The notes below the pieces were generated by a model. That model did not search any database and had not been told where the DNA came from. It was given only the letters and a program-made list of their open reading frames with translations. A stretch of 64,000 nt of DNA. It comes from Pratylenchus scribneri. Lineage: Eukaryota; Nematoda; Chromadorea; Rhabditida; Pratylenchidae. A program made the translations under genes and the position numbers. The stretch lies in NCBI GenBank assembly GCA_030063045.1, contig JAQSEB010000110.1, positions 1,674,001 through 1,738,000 on the forward strand, given 5' to 3'. How positions within the stretch are numbered: the first letter of the stretch is position 1; the number at the start of each line of letters is the position of its first letter. Of the stretch, positions 58,884-64,000 are shown in pieces.

Positions 58884-61132
58884 TTTTTGGTTTTTATATG
58901 AAATTTGTTAAAAAATTGATAAATAATGGTATTAAAAAGTGAAAAAAAATGTGGAAATATTATATTCTTATTTTTTAATATTAAAGGCATTTTATGCCAT
59001 TTGATATTTGGCTTAATTTTTATATATTTTGGACAACCAAAAAGTTGTCTGTAAAAAATTAACATAGTCTTTGGACAAATTTTAAGCAAAATTTTATGTC
59101 AAACTTAAGATATTTGGAAAAAATTTATGAAGAAATTAACATTTAAAAAAAAAACATATTGTCGCGTAAAATAAATCCAATTAATAAAATAAATGAATAA
59201 ATAAAATAAGCCCTATTTTGTTAACCTCAAAACAATTTTATAGCGCATTTTTGTTGGTCATGATGGATTTGCCTATAGGATTATTGTGCAGAAATGGGGG
59301 AAAATGACAGCTTTGGAAGAGGAACTGGATGAATCCCCCAATTGTAGGCCAAACCGGAACATCAAAAAGGGATAGGGGGAATTGAGACGATTGAGCCGAT
59401 CTTCTCCCACCAAATCCTCTATCAAAAATCCGCTTATATCAATGCGCGAACAATTCCCACATACAATGTTAAGGGGAAATGGGGGAAATGTGTGGACTCC
59501 AGCTAGATGAACCTCCATCCTCTACTGGCTTCCTTGCCACCGATTTTTGTTTGGCTAAATATTCTCCTCGCGTCCCAGATTTCCCCTCAAATAAAGTCAA
59601 AAGCTGCGTGGAACAGGGGACTGCTTGTTAGTGGTTTAGTGTGGTTGGAACTTGGAATCGCATTAGCAAACCCATCAAACAATACAAAAGAGGATTAGCC
59701 TATAAAAAATAGCCAAAAATTTTTGATCGGATATTCCCACATGCGCGTACCGCGTAGCGCGTACTATGTAAAATGTTCTCTCTTCACAATTATCAAAGGG
59801 AAATGCGAAGGAAAATTTATAAAAATTTACAATACATTTGGCTGCATTATTTCAATAGGAAAGAGAATATTGGAAAAATATAAAAAAATTGGGTAAATTT
59901 AAATTTGGAGGAATTAAAATATAAAAATTTAAGGAAATTAAAAATGGAATTTAATTTATTTTACTAATTTTGGACTTTTTCCACATTTATTAGTCAAAAG
60001 TAAATTTTTTTAAAAATTGTTCTAATTTTTTTGACGAATTTTAGACTTTTCTACATTTATTATTCAATAGTAAATTATCTAAAAATTGTTCATTATTCTC
60101 AATAGCAAGTTAATAAAATAACTGATTTCATTCATAATAAAAACAATATAAAAATTTGTCAGATGGATTTTATGAGCATTGAAAAATTAAATTCATTTTT
60201 AAATTCATAAAAATTAAGGTTAAATAAATCTGCATTATGGCCTTATTGCGACATTCAATTGAGTGAGCCATACATATCTCGTGGATTGTTCTTTTTTCCA
60301 TAATCTAATTGAACATATTGGTGGAGGAAATCCTGCTGATGGGACTACTTGACCAACAAAAAAAGAAGGAAAAATTGTGAAGAGGCCAACCGGAATTTAT
60401 TGTTTTCTTTTTGTCCAAAGGATTTGGCCCACTCAACTTTGCGTGGACCACTTTTTTTTTGTTGTTCCAATCGAAGGCAGCTTAAGAGTTTATTTTTCCC
60501 GATTATTATTCACCAACATTTACTTTTTGTTTCCATTGCGCGCTGCATTGTTTGTCTTTGATTTTTGTTTGTTTGATCGGCCAAATCCCTCTCAAGGAAC
60601 TATATTTTTTATTCTTTTATATTGGAATGGAACATGGAAACATGAAAATGAATGAATTTTCGTGACAAAAAAAAATGGTTTAAAAAATATTATTTAAATT
60701 AAAAATTTAAATAAAATGGCATTTTCACAAATGTTTAAAATGACCGATTATATTACCAAGATTGGTTAAGATATTATATATTGGATTGGAAAATATATAT
60801 TGTAATTTACAAAAATTTTTTTCTAATAATTTAATAAACATATCCATCTATTTTTTCTTTTTTTAGATATATTATATGTGTATTTATAAAATATTAAAAT
60901 ACTCTATTTGGAAATTTCAATAATTTTTTGGCAAATTAAATACTATCCGAAAGCTTTTCATATAAAATAATGCTGATTAATAAATGAAAAAATTTATTGC
61001 CATTTGGGAATGAAGTAAGTTTATAAGCACTTGAATTTTAAATCTATTCAATTTATATTTTTTATGCAGATTTTTGATTTTTAAAGGTTTTATATTTGTA
61101 ATTTCTCCTTTCTCTTTTGCCTTCTGGCTTCC
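58884..61132. other. gene-poor intergenic region
   Basis: 5' flank of the EF-hand gene, then AT-rich DNA. Open frames at 59273-59518 (minus), 59507-59698 and 60377-60655 (plus) have mixed composition but no motif, signal peptide or paralogue that supports them. Any of them could be a first exon of an unrecognised gene. Confidence 0.4.
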
Positions 61133-63876
61133 TCAAAGCATCTTCTCAGCGAATGCAATTGCAAACACAACTGAAATTTATTTAATAATTTTTTTTTATA
61201 AAATGAACGGTAGAAAAAATACCTAAGCCAAAGCCAACCATCATCAAGCCAATGATATGCGGAGGGCGGACAGACCCAATCCCATCTGATATAAATTGAA
61301 AATTATATTTTTATTGAATAATTTGTGAATTATTTTTAATTTGAAAACATTTTGGGAAAAAAAAGAAATAAACATATTAGAATATATTACAAAATTTTAC
61401 TTACTGCATTTGCAATCATCATCTTTCACGAAAGTACTATAGGCCGGTTTCGCTTTCAATGAATTTGTGAAAATTTCAAGGAAATTTGCACAGGTATCGC
61501 AAACAGAAGTAGTAACTTTAAAAATTAAAAAAATAAAAATAAATTATAGATTTATTTTGTAAAGCAATGTTGATATAGCAATACAAAATAAATAGCGAAG
61601 AAGGTTTTGATTTGACAGAATATTGATAAAATTGATTTAAAATTTTGGATTTAAATCCAAAATTTTGATCTTACTCTTTATTAGGCCCAAAAAGGAGTTC
61701 GATTTTGCATTAATGGGGAAATTTTGCGATTATTTTTCCTTTCCATAAAAATCAGAAAAAATTAAATTTGAAATTGGAATTATGAGTTTGTTTGGACTAG
61801 GGTTGTCGCCCCGAACCGAACCAGACCCGAAAAGTCCGGAAATTCCGACAATTTTCCTCCCAAAATACCCGAAAAAACTCTCCCGAAAAAACCTCGACTC
61901 CGGGTCTCTAACCCAATTTTGGACCTTATTCTGGCCGGAAACTTTCCACAAAATTTACATTCAAAAAATTTTTGAAATAAATAAAACATAAATTTGAAAC
62001 CGTAAAAATTCGGATATCAGGCAAAATGCATAATTTGTTTACTTTTCACTTTGTTACCATTGCCCACAGCAAAGTTGCACTCGATATTGATACAGTTAAC
62101 TCCGCTAGGGCATTCCATCGTCTTACCAGCATTCTCAACAGTAGTCTTGTCGAGGCCGGTCACGTAGGTGCGAGTTTCGAGCTCACAGACGGATGATTTC
62201 CCATCTGAAAAATAAGAACATTTTTAAATATATATGTTGTAGCCGATCTTGTTTTTTAGCCGATTTTGATTTCGGCTAGCCGATTTTGATTCGGCTAGCC
62301 GATCTTGTTTCAAATCAAAATCGGCTAGCCGATTTTGATTTCGGCTAGCCGATCTTGTTTCAAATCAAAATCGGCTAGCCGATCTCGATTTAAATCAAAT
62401 CGGCTAGCCGATCTCGATTTCGGCTAGCCCAGGCTCAAATAAAATCAGAATTGGTCAGAAAAATATCAGAATGGGTCAGAATAATATCAGAATAGTGGAA
62501 AATCAAATCAGAACAGCCTTAAATCTAATCAGAACTAGCTTAAATAAAATCAGAATAATGGGAAATAAAATCAGAACAGTCCCAAATAAAATCATAAAAG
62601 TCAGAATAAATATCAGAATATATTCATAATTACAAGAAATAAGGTCTAAATAATAATTAAAATAAAATTCTGATATTTATTTTAGCCTGTTCTGATTTGA
62701 TTTTCCACTATTCTGATATTATTCTGACCCATTCTGATAATATTCTGACCCATTCTGATAATATTCTGACACATTCTGATAATATTCTGACCCATTCTGA
62801 TAATATTCTGATATTATTCTGACCCATTCTGATAATATTCTGATAATATTCTGACCCATTCTGATATTATTCTGATATTTTTCTGACCCATTCTGATAAT
62901 ATTCTGACCCATTCTGATAATATTCTGACCCATTCTGATAATATTCTGACTCATTCTGATAATATTCTGACACATTCTGATAATATTCTGACCCATTCTG
63001 ATATTATTCTGATATTTTTCTGACCCATTCTGATATTATTCTGACCAATTCTGATTTTATTTGAGCCTGGGATAGCCGAAATCGAGATCGGCTAGCCGAT
63101 TTTGATTTGAAACGAGATCGGCTAGCCGAAATCAAAATCGGCTAGCCGATTTTGATTTGAAACAAGATCGGCTAGCCGAAATCAAAATCGGCTAGCCGAT
63201 TTTGATTTGAAACAAGATCGGCTAGCCGAATCAAAATCGGCTAGCCGAAATCAAAATCGGCTAAAAAACAAGATCGGCTGCAACATATATAAAGGTGCTA
63301 GGACAATTCCTAAATAGTGCAAATGAGGGCGATTCCTAAAACGGTGCAAATAATTTAAATTTATGATTAAAATTTAAAAATAGATATAATAAAATTTAAA
63401 GTAAAATCAGAATTAAAAATCAGAACAAAATCAGAATAAATCAGAATAAATCAGAACAAAATCAATATAGATCAGAAGTAAAAAATCAGAAATTAAAATT
63501 CAGAATAAATCAGAACAAAAAATTAAAAATCAGAACAAAATCAGAATTAAAAATCAGAACAAAATGAGAATTAAAAATCAGAACAGAATCAGAACAGAAT
63601 TAAAAATCAGAACAAAATGAGAATAAATCAGAACTGAAAAATCAGAATTAAAAATCATGACAAAATCAGAATAATTCAGAATTAAAAAATCAGAACAAAA
63701 TCAGAATAAGGAAATCGTCCACATTTGCACCGTTTTAGGACTAATAGTCGCCCACATTTGCACCAGCCTTTGTCTATTTATTAATTATCCTCGCATGATA
63801 AAAATAGCAAATCAAAGTGTATACGAGTAAAACCGAGAAGGGCCACAGCAAAGAAGGCGACAAACAGAGAAGACAT
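61133..63876 (-). CDS. small secreted cysteine-rich protein with C-terminal membrane anchor (Ly6-like C)
   Basis: Five exons (63876-63825, 62204-62058, 61515-61405, 61285-61223, 61170-61133) join in frame to 136 residues. The signal peptide is SSLFVAFFAVALLGFTH. Eight cysteines follow: SVCELE, MECPSGVNCINIEC, SVCDTC and DDDCKC. A hydrophobic C-terminal helix (IIGLMMVGFGLVVFAIAF) ends in AEKML. The layout of leader, about 90-residue cysteine-rich domain and membrane or GPI anchor matches the two Ly6-like proteins at 15-18 kb, but the cysteine count and order differ and the LCN ending is lacking. Common ancestry is therefore uncertain. Intron 1 (1.6 kb) is nearly filled by two mobile elements. 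The ligand is unknown. Confidence 0.72.
62227..63292. mobile_element. 1.06-kb fold-back element in Ly6-like C intron 1
   Basis: Ends tatatgttgtagccgatc (62231) and gatcggctgcaacatatata (to 63291) match the element at 35.4 kb. Each arm of about 200 bp is an array of tcggctagccgattttgatt modules, themselves palindromic. The interior (62440-63060) is a degenerate attctgacccattctgataa array plus aaaatcagaat-type text in inverted orientation. The whole can fold into a long hairpin. No transposase frame; the long minus-strand frames of YYQNGSE repeats are shadows. Confidence 0.85.
63291..63772. mobile_element. second copy of the ctgatttt-rich element, abutting the fold-back element
   Basis: Left end ggtgctaggacaattcctaa, then gcaaatgagggcgattccta. 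The right end is its inverted partner, gcaccgttttaggactaa, then cgcccacatttgcaccagc. The interior is an aaaatcagaa array. It is in the opposite sense to the copy at 48778-49392, judged by the ends. Its left end directly follows the fold-back element's right end. Confidence 0.7.
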
Positions 63877-64000
63877 TTTTGATGTTTAATAAGGAAATTT
63901 TTTTGCCAATTTATTGTAAGGAAATTAGCTGTACAAAGAGAAATATAGTAATATAAAAAGAGAAATGAAAAATTTAAGTTTCTTTGATACTCGTTTTTAA
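63877..64000. other. 5' flank of Ly6-like gene C
   Basis: AT-rich text upstream of the start codon at 63876. No element I can name. Confidence 0.4.

Noticed and set aside
62719..62996. Minus-strand frames encoding YYQNGSE repeats
   Set aside because: Read-through of the degenerate ctgacccattctgataat array inside a fold-back element. No start context or other exons.

Overview
The window looks like nuclear DNA of an animal, most likely a nematode. It is very AT-rich, its genes are cut by short AT-rich introns ending in ttttcag or ttttag, and it carries two innexins (protostome gap-junction proteins), a class-2 'LIPS'-type lipase, a GLUT-type sugar carrier and a FAXC/CDR-like protein. A tandem gene pair recalls a large F-box-like family I remember from cyst nematodes (Heterodera/Globodera), and GC-AG introns are fairly frequent, as reported for that group. 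A plant-parasitic tylenchid is therefore my best guess, from memory of families and not from a search.

I built 14 protein-coding models by hand. In every multi-exon model except innexin A the exon lengths keep one reading frame from start to stop. Innexin A has a single-base break. Layout: 1-3.4 kb, tandem and duplicated non-coding DNA. 3.4-14.5 kb, two innexins (+). 15.1-18.2 kb, two tandem ten-cysteine Ly6-like genes (-). 18.2-28 kb, gene-poor DNA with mobile elements and a 36-bp tandem array. 28.1-30.8 kb, secreted lipase (+). 31.7-37.0 kb, 14-exon glucose transporter (-). 37.7-40.2 kb, short-chain dehydrogenase (+), divergent from the transporter. 41.1-45.0 kb, two tandem coiled-coil/F-box-like genes (-). 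46.1-50.0 kb, secreted FAXC/GST-like protein with an unrecognised C-terminal extension (+). 50.8-55.6 kb, a duplicated Arg/Glu-rich small-protein locus with a 113/117-bp satellite between the copies. 56.0-58.9 kb, secreted four-EF-hand protein (-). 61.1-63.9 kb, another small cysteine-rich membrane-anchored protein (-).

Two themes run through the window. One is local tandem duplication of genes together with their flanks. The other is insertion of non-autonomous inverted-repeat elements, mostly in introns. Three otherwise unrelated inverted-repeat elements appear to share a telomere-like C-rich core, and three separate tandem arrays share the palindrome TTTCCGGAAA. I found no bacterial-type operon, CRISPR array, tRNA or rRNA.
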